Source of the DNA: Pseudoalteromonas peptidolytica
GTDB lineage: Bacteria; Pseudomonadota; Gammaproteobacteria; Enterobacterales; Alteromonadaceae
Direction: 5' to 3'
NCBI RefSeq assembly: GCF_012641745.1
Contig: NZ_WEHZ01000002.1
Span: 213,624 to 277,623 of the forward strand
DNA length: 64,000 bases
A program made the position numbers and the translations under genes. The notes under the pieces are model-generated. The model was not told the origin of the DNA. It made no database searches and saw nothing but the letters and a program-made list of their open reading frames with translations. This document shows, piece by piece, positions 26,260 to 35,285 of the stretch; within the stretch, counting starts at the first letter, position 1, and each line of letters starts with the position of its first letter.

Positions 26260-28707
26260 TTATAACTCAAACTGATAGTCTAGCTTGAGGCCTATAGTAC
26301 GAGGTGCTGTGACATAGTGCCCGTACACTCGCTGCTGCTCAGGCAAAGCTTTATTTAATGCCGCAAATTTAGCTTCACCAGCCCAAGATTTGTCTCGTCT
26401 TACCGAGGTGAAAGTAAATTTGTCAAACAAGTTGTCAACATACAAAGTGACGGCCCATTGCTCGCTTGAAAGTTTGGCGCTGAGGTTAGATAAGGCAAAT
26501 CCTGGCAGTTCCTCTCCGTCAGCCTTTAACCCGACTTTAGTGTATACGTCACTCTGTGCGGTTACTCCATAATTCACGTTAAGCATTTTGTCGTCGAACA
26601 CTTCCTGCTCGTAGCTTAAACCGAATGAAAACTGCTGTTTTGGGGCGCCAGGTAAGCGGTCGCCATCTGTACCGTCATAGTATGGCTGGTAAAGCGCGAT
26701 TTCTTCAGCGCTGTAGTCACCTTCTTTGAATACCGCAAACAGGGCTGGTGCATCATCAGTCAGCTGCGCTTTTGCATAAGAATAGGTTGCGTAAACTGTC
26801 CAATGGTCGCTCAATATAGCGCGGGTTGATAACTCGATACCAGTCGAGTTCGCAGAGCCTGCATTGGAGGTTATGATTTCTTGGCCGTTTACCGTCACAG
26901 ATGAGATCTGTGCATCTTCCCAATCAACACTGAATAATGCGGCATTAAAATGCAGCTTATTATTCAGCCATGTAGACTTTAACCCCAGCTCATAGTTAGT
27001 GGTGGTGTCTGGCCTATAGCTAAGTTCATGCGGCAGTGCACAGATGATCTGTTGCTCAGGCAATGTTTCTGGGCACGACTCCAAACCGTTACCACCGCCT
27101 AACCTAAACCCTTCACTGACAGTAAAGTACGTCAGTAGTCCGTCTTGCCAAGTGTAATTGGCATTAAACTTAAACAAGCTACCATTGTCTTTGGCACTGA
27201 CTTGTTCAAACGAAATTTGCTCAAGACTTGGCAGACCACCAGAATAGAGCGGGGTTTCAGCCGCTGATTTAGTGTTAACGTCATAGCGATAGAAACGCGC
27301 GCCCACAGTGATATTAAAATCCTCTGAAAATGCGTAGCCAACTTCGCCAAACAATGCTGACTCTTTGCTGGTGGCATTAGTCAGAGCGATATACTCAAGA
27401 TCTTGCTCAATATTGTTGATTTCGTCGCCCCAAAACTCCGTGAGCCCCGGCGTGTATTCTCTATCATCTGAGCTAATTTCCTGTTTGCTGTAATATACCC
27501 CTGCAATCCAATTTAGGGCGTCATCCCCTTTAGAGACTAAACGGATCTCTTGGGTAAACGTGTCTTGATCTGTAGTGTCTTTAGTCAAAGCGGTAAAACT
27601 AGGAAAGTCCGCGTAGCCTGGCCAAATATCATAAAGGAGATCGGTTTGATCTCGTTGGCCTTGCTGTTCTTTGCTTGACCAACCGGATGCCGAAACTAAA
27701 TCTGCAAACTCCAAATCGGCGTTGATTTCAAGGCTAAGTAGGTCATCTTCTTGTTCGTTAGGTTCAAGCACACGATAGGCTGACTCGTATGGTTTGATAG
27801 AGTCGGCAAGCGGGTGCTGTGCGCCAAGGCTTTGGTACTGTGAAATCGAGTTAGCACCATTTTCTTGTTTTTGATGGAAATAGTTCAGTGTGGTATCGAT
27901 ATTCTCGTTCACCAACCAACGTAGAGAAACACGCGTAGTGGTGATGGTTTCGTCATTTGCATCCGCCATTGCGTTGATATTCGCTTTAACATCCTCAGCA
28001 TTGGACCAGTCGGGGTCTGGGTTTGAAACGCCAGGTTGTTTAACCACATAGCTATAATCCATAAAGCCGGGGTTATGATAGCGGTTAATGCTAGCGCGAA
28101 CAGCTAACTCATCCATCACTATAGGCATATTGAACACAGCACCGATTTCATGACCGTTACTGTCACTTTCGTTGATACTGAATACGTCGCCACTGAGCTT
28201 GCCCTCAATGATATCAAGCACAGGTGCTTTTAGCATGGTTCTAATTGCACCGCCAAGTGTGCCTGCACCGTAAAGCGTGCCTTGCGGACCAATCAAAACT
28301 TCAACACGCTCAATGTCAGTGAGTCGCAAATCGACATTAATCGGGATTTCGCCAAGGTAAGTCGCTACGGTACCCGAGTCAGAGGCTCGCTCTGATGAAT
28401 TAGTATTCAAACCTCGGACAATAATAGGTGAACCCTCACGGCCTCCTTGTTCTGTCATTGTAAGACCAGGAACCCACCTTGCTACATCTTCAAGGTCACC
28501 AATATTTTGGTCGCTCATCACATCGCTGTCTACAGCAGTAATATTTAATGGTGCTTCTTGAACTGTGCCAGCACGTCGAGTGGCAGTCACTTGAATTCGT
28601 TCAATTGACTTTTCTTGAATCTTGCGTTCTTCAGCGTGTGATTGATTAACAACAAAAAAACTCGAACTAACAGCTAGTGCGACTAAGCTTGGATGGAGCT
28701 TACTCAT
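26260..28707 (-). CDS. TonB-dependent receptor
   Basis: 815 residues with a signal peptide ending SHAEER. The TonB box region IERIQVTATRR is followed by a plug domain (APLNITAVDS...DLEDVARWVPGLTMTEQGG, IERVEVLIGPQGTLYGAGTLGG) and a 22-strand barrel ending DYQFEL. The plug sequence is of the CirA/FecA-like group common in Alteromonadales that import siderophores, glycans or peptides. The ligand is unknown. ATG is at 28707. No convincing Fur box was seen upstream. It leads a transcript with the TPR-sulfotransferase gene. Confidence 0.93.
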   Translation of the reverse strand: MSKLHPSLVALAVSSSFFVVNQSHAEERKIQEKSIERIQVTATRRAGTVQEAPLNITAVDSDVMSDQNIGDLEDVARWVPGLTMTEQGGREGSPIIVRGLNTNSSERASDSGTVATYLGEIPINVDLRLTDIERVEVLIGPQGTLYGAGTLGGAIRTMLKAPVLDIIEGKLSGDVFSINESDSNGHEIGAVFNMPIVMDELAVRASINRYHNPGFMDYSYVVKQPGVSNPDPDWSNAEDVKANINAMADANDETITTTRVSLRWLVNENIDTTLNYFHQKQENGANSISQYQSLGAQHPLADSIKPYESAYRVLEPNEQEDDLLSLEINADLEFADLVSASGWSSKEQQGQRDQTDLLYDIWPGYADFPSFTALTKDTTDQDTFTQEIRLVSKGDDALNWIAGVYYSKQEISSDDREYTPGLTEFWGDEINNIEQDLEYIALTNATSKESALFGEVGYAFSEDFNITVGARFYRYDVNTKSAAETPLYSGGLPSLEQISFEQVSAKDNGSLFKFNANYTWQDGLLTYFTVSEGFRLGGGNGLESCPETLPEQQIICALPHELSYRPDTTTNYELGLKSTWLNNKLHFNAALFSVDWEDAQISSVTVNGQEIITSNAGSANSTGIELSTRAILSDHWTVYATYSYAKAQLTDDAPALFAVFKEGDYSAEEIALYQPYYDGTDGDRLPGAPKQQFSFGLSYEQEVFDDKMLNVNYGVTAQSDVYTKVGLKADGEELPGFALSNLSAKLSSEQWAVTLYVDNLFDKFTFTSVRRDKSWAGEAKFAALNKALPEQQRVYGHYVTAPRTIGLKLDYQFEL

Positions 28708-29046
28708 GAATGGTGAAACCTCAAATTAAGAATTAAACGTGACGAAATTTCAATCTTTAGAGATGGGTAACTATGCAAATAGTGCATTTTTTTCCCGAGC
28801 TTAGAGAGAATTTCATACAACTGGTGGCAAGTTAGCAAATCATACTTTGTGTATGTTTTAGGTAATTTACCCACCCTGAAACTGCATCGCATGCTAACAT
28901 GCTTATTCTTATTTTGTGAATAATTATTTTGATTTTTTGAATGGTTATTTCTTTTTTGGTTGTATCGATTTGCGAAAATTTTCAAATAGCTTAGAGTATT
29001 AACTCCATATGCTTCTTTTGTACGTCAAATACCCTAAGGAAAAATA
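28708..29046. other. Divergent promoter region between the TonB receptor and creA
   Basis: 339 very AT-rich bases. A short GCATG-CTAA-CATGC hairpin (about 28890) is visible. The 93-codon minus frame inside (28704-28985) is low-complexity and I do not regard it as a gene. No repeat copy found. Confidence 0.4.
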
Positions 29047-29511
29047 ATGAAAAAGCTGATGTTTGCATTGTTGGCATCTTGTACATTACTTGGTTGCTCT
29101 GACAGTGAAGTTGGAGATGTATCACTCGGTCTGTTTACGCTTAAAGATATAAAGCTGGACTCTATGGTTGACCCTGTTGTTACAGGCGTGACTTGTCATG
29201 TAGCGAGTGTTGAAGATGACCTGAGTTTTTCAGACCCAAGTGATAGCTCTATCTCTTGTCGTCAAACGAGCGAAATAACACCTGCAATGCTGGCGAATAT
29301 AGACAAGAGTGACTCTGGCGAAGTGGTATTTAAAAAGTCAAAAAGTGTGTTTTTTAAATCCATGAAAGTGAGAAGAATTTTTGACGCGAAAAATCAAACC
29401 TTGATGTATTTGGCTTACACCACAAAGGAAACCTCAGGCAGCTTTAAGCACAGCCTGTCGACAGTGCCATTATGGGGTACGCAGGCTTATCGAAATGCCA
29501 AAGCCGATTAA
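29047..29511 (+). CDS. creA: CreA family protein (lipoprotein form)
   Basis: 154 residues matching CreA, a periplasmic protein of unknown function. Shared features with E. coli CreA include DPVVTGVTCHVAS, the central SSISCRQTS, GEVVFKKSKSVFFKSMKVRR, YDAK-like FDAKNQTLMYLAY and a C-terminal STVPLWG. Here the N-terminus MKKLMFALLASCTLLGCSD has a lipobox (LLGC), so it is probably lipid-anchored, unlike the soluble E. coli protein. AAGGAAAA precedes the ATG. It is not part of a creABCD operon. Confidence 0.88.
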   Translation: MKKLMFALLASCTLLGCSDSEVGDVSLGLFTLKDIKLDSMVDPVVTGVTCHVASVEDDLSFSDPSDSSISCRQTSEITPAMLANIDKSDSGEVVFKKSKSVFFKSMKVRRIFDAKNQTLMYLAYTTKETSGSFKHSLSTVPLWGTQAYRNAKAD

Positions 29512-29638
29512 CTCAGGTTTGCTCAGGGTAAACTCATACACCTTGATAATTCTTTCGTACATTATTTTTGTTTGAATTAAACCTTTTTACTCACGATTTC
29601 GACTAAGCTTAATAACGATAATTTTAGGAGAAATCGTG

Positions 29639-29809
29639 ATGCTCAAAACACGCTTTTTTGGTAAAACAGTCAATACTGCGTTTGCTGTGATGACGGTGCT
29701 ATTTATTATTCTGACGTTAACAACGGATGCGCATAGTATCTCTTCCCACGAAACTGAGGTTGAGATCTTTGCGCAAGATAAGGTTATTTCAGAATCTAAA
29801 TCTCAATAA
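29639..29809 (+). CDS. Small membrane or secreted peptide gene, unknown
   Basis: A 56-codon ORF starting MLKTRFFGKTVNTAFAVMTV, with a single hydrophobic segment (FAVMTVLFIILTLTT) and an acidic tail (SSHETEVEIFAQDK). AGGAG at 29626-29630 is ideally placed for ATG 29639; a GTG at 29636 is also possible. The strong ribosome site and hydrophobic helix suggest a real small protein. I recognise no family. It lies 127 bases after creA on the same strand. Confidence 0.5.
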   Translation: MLKTRFFGKTVNTAFAVMTVLFIILTLTTDAHSISSHETEVEIFAQDKVISESKSQ

Positions 29810-30099
29810 ACTTGCGCCTTGATTTATTTTGTTTTATTGATTAGTAAAACTTAAAACAATGAAAAAGGTAGAGTTAGTATAGTAATGGACTAGTTCCTTT
29901 TCTGGGTTGTTATGAAGGCATAAATTTATCTAACGTATTTATGACATATACTCATGACCGGCTTGCGTTGTGTATAACGTGTATACTCTAAATCTCCCCG
30001 TTTTATTCATCTCATTAATAGCCTTTATTCGCCTGCGGTCAAAATTGTAATTAATTTATTGCGTTATACTCAGTCTGCATTAGCTTTAATTGAGGACTC
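29810..30099. other. Intergenic DNA before a repeat copy
   Basis: 290 AT-rich bases with no ORF I can support. It leads directly into a diverged copy of the 210-bp repeat. No terminator or operator recognised. Confidence 0.35.
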
Positions 30100-30293
30100 A
30101 TATCAATTTGTTTAAATATTGGCTTAATCTGAAGTGGCAAATATGACGCTAATGGTATTAAAAGCTTCCATCTTACCTTCATGGGTAAAGGTACCGTGGG
30201 AATAGCAGGAGGCGGAGTGATCGATAAGATGTGCTTGCCTCAAAATAGGCTGTTTAATTATCCGCAGCTCAGGTTAATTTAGCAAATTGGTAT
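30100..30293 (+). repeat. Diverged copy of the 210-bp TIR repeat (before 30388 gene)
   Basis: Left end ATATCAATTTG (30100-30110). The interior retains GACGCTAATGGTATTAAAA, GGTAAAGGTACC, GGCGGAGTGATCGATAAG and CCTCAAAATAGGC. The right end is AGCAAATTGGTAT (to 30293). Relative to the intact copies there is an insertion containing GCTCAGGTTAA just before the right end. Confidence 0.75.
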
Positions 30294-30387
30294 AAGGAAA
30301 CGGCGCAGCTTGCTGCTCTAAGAACACGAATTTTAGCTGACTTGCTTTGTGCTTGTCTGACTAAAACAGCAATAACAAGGAAGATAT

Positions 30388-31077
30388 ATGGCACGCCAAT
30401 TTGATAACTTTTATAGTCATGGGGCAATTAGCTTTGCTGATTTTATTAATTGTGTCTCTAGTTTGTATACGGGGCCTGATTGTATAGATGAAGGCACGCT
30501 AAGGTTGCTGGCAGAAATGCTTTACAGACTCTCACAAAATAAACAGTTTTTAGCGGCGCAAGTTGCAGGTGGTAATAAGTACACACACCACCCAAGAGGG
30601 CTGTTAGATAACGATGATTTATATGTACTTTATGAACAGCAGCAGCCATTTTTTGGTGTCTATGCTCAGATCTGGCACCCGACCCTCAAGCGAGGGAAAG
30701 CACAAGGTTTTAACCCACCACTGAGGGATTACAACTTTTCTGCGTTGACGACCAACTATTTTGGTCCAGGTTGCGGCAGTAAGCTTTATCAATACGAATA
30801 CCGGCAAGATCTCAAGCAAGGTGAGCACTGTGCATTGTCATTTCTACAGTTTTATCAATTTACGTCGGAAAATGTGCTCTTTACTGAGGCCTCAAAGGAT
30901 GTAATAGCTCAGGCGTTACCTAAAAGTTTGAGTATAACCATTAGCTTACGGTTAGAGAAGAACGAGCATCCATGCTTTATCTTCGATAAATCTTCGAAAA
31001 GAGTGCTAGGTGTTATAACTGATGTAAATTGTGAAAAAGCAGGCGTAACGTCAAAAGTGGGATTGCTTGAAGTATAA
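30388..31077 (+). CDS. Protein of unknown family, flanked by repeats
   Basis: 229 residues, start MARQFDNFYSHGAISFADFI, with AAGGAAG upstream. No signal peptide or membrane segment. Aromatic-rich central part (LYEQQQPFFGVYAQIWHPT, RDYNFSALTTNYFGPGC) and several histidines and cysteines, but no motif I can assign. It sits alone between repeat copies at 30100-30293, 31105-31178 and 31209-31419. Base composition is similar to its neighbours. It may be a lineage-restricted gene. Confidence 0.65.
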   Translation: MARQFDNFYSHGAISFADFINCVSSLYTGPDCIDEGTLRLLAEMLYRLSQNKQFLAAQVAGGNKYTHHPRGLLDNDDLYVLYEQQQPFFGVYAQIWHPTLKRGKAQGFNPPLRDYNFSALTTNYFGPGCGSKLYQYEYRQDLKQGEHCALSFLQFYQFTSENVLFTEASKDVIAQALPKSLSITISLRLEKNEHPCFIFDKSSKRVLGVITDVNCEKAGVTSKVGLLEV

Positions 31078-31104
31078 GTCATTTCAAGAGTAGCATTTGT
31101 TCAC

Positions 31105-31178
31105 CTTGATGTAGGTGCCTTAGCTGTAACAAGGGATGAGAGCGATGTTATCGACAAGGTGTTTTGCCTTTAAGTACC
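31105..31178 (+). repeat. Right-half fragment of the 210-bp repeat
   Basis: TTGATGTAGGTGCCTTAGCT, then GAGAGCGATGTTATCGACAA, GGTGTTTTGCCTTTAAG. This parallels the right half of the full copies (GATGTAGGTACCTTAGCGAT, GGAGTTATCGACAAGATTTT). The left half is absent. It lies 30 bases before a full copy. Confidence 0.6.
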
Positions 31179-31208
31179 TGAGATGCGGGGTGCTTGAGCC
31201 CCATCTTT

Positions 31209-31419
31209 ATACCAATTAGACTTAATACTTGCTCAATTTGAAGGAGTGAATCTGACACTTAACAGCGTTAAAAATTTCTTATTTAGAACAAATAAATAGC
31301 AAAATTTTTGCCTTATCTATATAGAGGTAGGTACCTTAGCGATAGCAGGACGTGGTAGCGGAGTTATCGACAAGATTTTCTCGCTTCAAAATAGACCACT
31401 TAAATTAAGATAATTGGTA
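31209..31419 (+). repeat. Full 211-bp copy of the TIR repeat
   Basis: Left end ATACCAATTAGACTTAATAC. It then shares CTTGCTCAATTTGAAGGAG, a stem-capable CAGCG, TTTAGAACAA, GTAGGTACCTTAGCGATAGC, GGTAGCGGAGTTATCGACAA and CAAAATAGACCACTT. The right end is AATTGGTAT at 31419. Nearly identical to the copy at 34913-35122. Confidence 0.9.
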
Positions 31420-31484
31420 TTATTTTGTTTAATTGAGCCTATATAGCTGTAACCGAAGTGCAAATATGTTAATTGTATCGAGGT

Positions 31485-31596
31485 AACTTGAGCTTGGGAT
31501 AACACAGGCTGTTAGTGTGCAAATATGCTTTGCATTAGGCAGTGTGTAGTTGTTGAACACAACAGGCCCATTTATTCTTTAGCCAAAGCTCAGGTT
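31485..31596. repeat. Inverted-repeat segment with AACYTGAGCTT ends
   Basis: AACTTGAGCTT (31485) and AAGCTCAGGTT (31586-31596) are inverted copies with one mismatch around a 90-base core. The core contains smaller inverted repeats (GTTGTTGAACACAAC). Similar ends occur at 51546-51584 and 58131-58192. No ORF in the region up to 31754. Confidence 0.5.
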
Positions 31597-31754
31597 AATT
31601 GGTACTAAATATAAATATCTGCACGGGTGATGGTTGAACCAACATAATGAACTGTTTTGTTGGGTTAACTTCACGCCGTTTTGCTTTCATACCAGTGTCT
31701 TAGAGGCTGGTAATGTTTTTGCTCAAACAACAAAATTAACGGAGCGGCGTAATA

Positions 31755-33626
31755 ATGAAGAAAATGAGCTTGGTGGCCTTTGCTGTAGCGCTTGGGCTAA
31801 GTGGATGCGCTCAAGATAAGCCGGTTACACAAAAGCATTCTGAGGTTGGAGTCAGCCAATCTAGTATGTCCAGAACAGAGATAGATAAAGTTGTTGAACA
31901 ATATACGAGACAATTTATTAACCACCAGCCGGCATTGGCAACATCATTAAAACTACCGAACAGTGAATACGGTGATTATCAAACAAAGCTACCTGACTAC
32001 TCTGTCGTGGGTATGCAGGCACTGCAAGTCGACATGAATGCAGCGGCGCAGCGTCTAGCGGCAATACAACCGGCAATCAGTAACTCAGATGACTTATTAC
32101 ATGTGAAAGTCAATGAAGTGATTGCGCGTTATTACGCCGGAGATAAGGGGTTCTCAGCCGGTTATATTGATACGTGGGGTGGGCACCTGCCATATATTGT
32201 GAACCAGTTGTCAGGCCCCTTACTCGATATTCCTAATGTGCTAAAAGACCAACATGGAATAGAGAGTGAGCAAGATGCCAAAGACTATCTTGCTCGCCTG
32301 AATGCCTTTGTTGAAGTGACGCAGCAAGTGGCAAGTAAGGTAACAGCGGACGCCAATAAAGGCGTAATTTTACCAAAAGTATTGTTTCCAAACACGCTAG
32401 GTTATTTAGATAACTTCACGGCGCCACATGGTGCAGCGCACCCTTTGGTTACATCGTTTAAAGAAAAACTTGCAAATATCAATGATATTACAGGTAAAGC
32501 CGCCGCTGAATATGTTGCACAGGCGATACAAATTGTTGAGCAAAAGCTTTATCCCGAGTTTAAAAATGTGTCTGCTATTATGCACGCTCTAGAGAGTAAA
32601 GCGCCTGAAAAGGTTGGTATTTGGGCTCAGCCAAATGGCGAAGCTTTCTATCAGCACGAGATCACCTACTTAGCGGATTCTGATATGAGCGCCGAAGAGA
32701 TCCACAAAATTGGTCTTGCTGAGGTGGAGCGTATTTCAAAGCGTATGGACGAAATCCTTAAGCAAAATGGCTATTCACAGGGATCTGTTGGCGAACGCAT
32801 GAAGCAGCTCAATGAAGAATCGAGATTTTTATATGCGGATTCTGACGAGGGTCGTGAAGCGTTATTATCGTTCTTGCGTGGTGAAATAGCGACTATTTTA
32901 CAAAAAGCACCAGATTATTTTTCTACTATTCCACCGCAACCAGTTGAAGTCAAACGCATCCCACAGGCTGTGGAAGCAGGTGCGCCCGGTGGTTACTACA
33001 ATGGACCATCGCTTGATGGAAGTCGCCCAGGGGTATTTTCAATCAACCTAAAAGATATGAAGGCAGTACCAAGCTTTGGCATGAAAACCTTGACGTATCA
33101 TGAAGCAGTTCCTGGTCATCATTTTCAAATTGCCCTGAATATGTTGCAAACCGAAATTGGTTTGATGCGTCAAAATGCGTCATTTAACGGCTATATCGAA
33201 GGGTGGGCATTATATTCTGAGTTGCTGGCTTATGAGATGGGCATGTATAAAGACGATCCATTTGGTGACTTAGGTCGTCTGCAAGCTGAGGCCTACCGTG
33301 CAGCTCGACTTGTTGTTGATACTGGGTTGCATTACAAAAAGTGGACACGCGACCAAGCGATCACCTATTTTGCTGATGCAACAGGTACGGCAATGAGTGA
33401 TGTGGTATCGGCTATCGATCGTTATATTGCGTGGCCCGGGCAAGCGCTTGGTTATAAGCTAGGTATGCTCAAACTGGTTGAACTGAGAGAGCATGCTAAG
33501 CAGCAACTGGGAGAGAAGTTTGATATTAAAGCATTTCATGATGTGATCTTACTAAAAGGTGCAAGGCCGCTGAGCTTAGTTGAAGAGGATGTTAACGCGT
33601 GGGTTGAGTCGCTAACAGCAGCCTAA
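31755..33626 (+). CDS. DUF885 family lipoprotein, probable metallopeptidase
   Basis: 623 residues. The N-terminus MKKMSLVAFAVALGLSGCAQ has lipobox LSGC. The DUF885 domain fills the rest. Its zinc-binding signature is LTYHEAVPGHHFQIAL (about residues 448-463), with a distal glutamate region YIEGWALYSELLAYEMG. The C-terminus has YIAWPGQALGYKLGMLK. DUF885 proteins are predicted M1/M32-like carboxypeptidases or dipeptidases, abundant in marine Alteromonadales. ATG 31755 has GGAG about ten bases upstream. It is followed by a hairpin terminator. Confidence 0.9.
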   Translation: MKKMSLVAFAVALGLSGCAQDKPVTQKHSEVGVSQSSMSRTEIDKVVEQYTRQFINHQPALATSLKLPNSEYGDYQTKLPDYSVVGMQALQVDMNAAAQRLAAIQPAISNSDDLLHVKVNEVIARYYAGDKGFSAGYIDTWGGHLPYIVNQLSGPLLDIPNVLKDQHGIESEQDAKDYLARLNAFVEVTQQVASKVTADANKGVILPKVLFPNTLGYLDNFTAPHGAAHPLVTSFKEKLANINDITGKAAAEYVAQAIQIVEQKLYPEFKNVSAIMHALESKAPEKVGIWAQPNGEAFYQHEITYLADSDMSAEEIHKIGLAEVERISKRMDEILKQNGYSQGSVGERMKQLNEESRFLYADSDEGREALLSFLRGEIATILQKAPDYFSTIPPQPVEVKRIPQAVEAGAPGGYYNGPSLDGSRPGVFSINLKDMKAVPSFGMKTLTYHEAVPGHHFQIALNMLQTEIGLMRQNASFNGYIEGWALYSELLAYEMGMYKDDPFGDLGRLQAEAYRAARLVVDTGLHYKKWTRDQAITYFADATGTAMSDVVSAIDRYIAWPGQALGYKLGMLKLVELREHAKQQLGEKFDIKAFHDVILLKGARPLSLVEEDVNAWVESLTAA

Positions 33627-33635
33627 TTTTTACTC

Positions 33636-33667
33636 TCAGCTTGGTGGTGATTAAACTACCAAGCTGA
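33636..33667 (+). terminator. Terminator after the DUF885 gene
   Basis: TCAGCTTGGT and ACCAAGCTGA form a 10-bp stem with a 12-base loop, followed by TTTGCCTTTCTCTTT. It lies between convergent genes. Confidence 0.7.
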
Positions 33668-33704
33668 TTTGCCTTTCTCTTTGCCTGTCTTTATGGTCTC
33701 TGGG

Positions 33705-34766
33705 TTAATACTTGATATTTGGTTTTGCTTTTGCCCTAGCAAGGATTTCTTCGCTGCGATTTATATCTTTACGTTGTAGATCGAGGCCCGTGGTATTTTC
33801 ATTTTCTACAGGCTGATAGGCAAGTTCAGCATACAGTGCAAAGTGATCAGAGCCGATATTTGCCAGCCGCTTTATATCAACAACAGTGAAGTGATGACTT
33901 GAAAACAGATGATCTAATGGCCATCTAGCAAACGGGTAATCTGCGTGAAAGGTGTTAAACATACCACGACCAACCCTAGGGTCTAATAGTCCACTAATTT
34001 TACGAAAAAGCCTAGTTGTTGGAGACCATGCAACATCGTTCAAGTCTCCGGTTACTATGGTCGGTAAAGCGTGTTTCGCTATGCGTTTAGCCACAATGAC
34101 TAACTCAGCATCACGTTCTATGGCGGTTTTATTCTCTGTTGGGCTAGGAGGAGCTGGATGTAAAAAGTGAGCTTGTATGATGGTATTGGATGGGAGCTTG
34201 ATTTTTGCATGTATCGAGGGTACATCTTCTTCAACAATATACTCACAGGTAGCGTCCTCAAGCGGGTGGCGTGAATATACATGCATACCATATAAATTAG
34301 ACTGCGGGCACTTTACAGAGTAGGGCAGTATATCTAACAGTGAGTCGAGGTGTTGTTGCCATATCTCGTCACTTTCTAGTGTTATGAGTATATCAGGCTG
34401 ATGTGCTCGAACTTGGCTGAGCAACAGGCTAAATTGGCGGTTGGTTTGTAGCACGTTGGCGGTGAGTATACTCATTGTTTGGGTATTTGATGTTGCATGT
34501 TTTACCTCTACTGGCCAAAGGGGCGTATAAGGCAAGATCCACCAAAGTTGAAAGCATAAGCACGCGGTGAGCACAAACATAGTGATCACGCTAAGCAGAC
34601 TTAACTTGAAAAAGACAATGCACAACATCAGTGCTACGGCAGCCATTGTGACGAGCTGGAGTCTAGGAAACTCCATTGCTCTGACACTCCAATGCGGGTG
34701 TTTAGCCAAAGGTAATAACGTAGCTACCAAGATAACAACACTCAGTGAAACGATAATCCAAGTCAT
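33705..34766 (-). CDS. Endonuclease/exonuclease/phosphatase-fold protein with N-terminal membrane segments
   Basis: 353 residues. About three hydrophobic helices at the N-terminus (ITMFVLTACLCFQLWWIL and others) are followed by an EEP catalytic domain. It carries MSILTANVLQTNRQFSLLL, PDILITLESDEIWQQH (catalytic Glu), IVTGDLNDVAWSPTT (Asp/Asn) and IGSDHFALYAELAY (catalytic His). Members hydrolyse nucleic-acid, lipid or inositol phosphodiesters; the substrate is unknown. ATG 34766 has TTAGGG upstream; another ATG five codons earlier is possible. The catalytic domain probably faces the periplasm. Confidence 0.87.
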   Translation of the reverse strand: MTWIIVSLSVVILVATLLPLAKHPHWSVRAMEFPRLQLVTMAAVALMLCIVFFKLSLLSVITMFVLTACLCFQLWWILPYTPLWPVEVKHATSNTQTMSILTANVLQTNRQFSLLLSQVRAHQPDILITLESDEIWQQHLDSLLDILPYSVKCPQSNLYGMHVYSRHPLEDATCEYIVEEDVPSIHAKIKLPSNTIIQAHFLHPAPPSPTENKTAIERDAELVIVAKRIAKHALPTIVTGDLNDVAWSPTTRLFRKISGLLDPRVGRGMFNTFHADYPFARWPLDHLFSSHHFTVVDIKRLANIGSDHFALYAELAYQPVENENTTGLDLQRKDINRSEEILARAKAKPNIKY

Positions 34767-34912
34767 GTAATACCCTAACATAATGGAGGAATTTGCTCAG
34801 TATACTTTATGTTGGCTGAAATAACTGTGAATAGTATCGACGTTGAGTGGGCACTCATTGTCGATACTCGGTTGGTGGGGAACACCGTTGGTTATACTAT
34901 TGAGCTTAGGTA

Positions 34913-35122
34913 ATACCAATTTGACTTAATACTTGCTCAATTTGAAGGAGTAAATCTGACGCTAACAGCGTTAAAAATTTCTCATTTAGAACAACTAAAT
35001 AGCAAAATTTTTGCCTTGCCTATATGGATGTAGGTACCTTAGCGATAGCAGGACGCGGTAGCGGAGTTATCGACAAGATTTTCTCGCCTCAAAATAGACC
35101 ACTTAATTAAGCAAATTGGTAT
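34913..35122 (+). repeat. Full 210-bp copy of the TIR repeat (reference copy)
   Basis: Left end ATACCAATTTGACTTAATAC (34913-34932). The right end (35103-35122) reads, on the complement, ATACCAATTTGCTTAATTAA, so the termini are inverted repeats matching in 11 straight bases and beyond. Interior landmarks: GACGCTAACAGCGTTAAA with an ACGCT/AGCGT mini-hairpin, TTTAGAACAACTAAATAGC, GTAGGTACCTTAGCGATAGC, GCGGTAGCGGAGTTATCGAC and CCTCAAAATAGACC. No ORF inside. Confidence 0.92.
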
Positions 35123-35285
35123 AATTTAGTTGATTAACTCACTTCTTACCCTAGGTGCAGGTTAAATAGACAACAATTTGAAGGGAGAACTACCTTGTAA
35201 GCTTGGTAACACTGCTCAGTTGGTATGGCCAAAGCACTTTCTCCACTTCAAAAAAATTTACTTAACCTTATGTTATATAAAAATA

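Noticed and set aside
28704..28985. 93-codon minus-strand frame upstream of the TonB receptor
   Set aside because: Asn/Lys-rich low-complexity translation of AT-rich promoter DNA, overlapping the receptor start.
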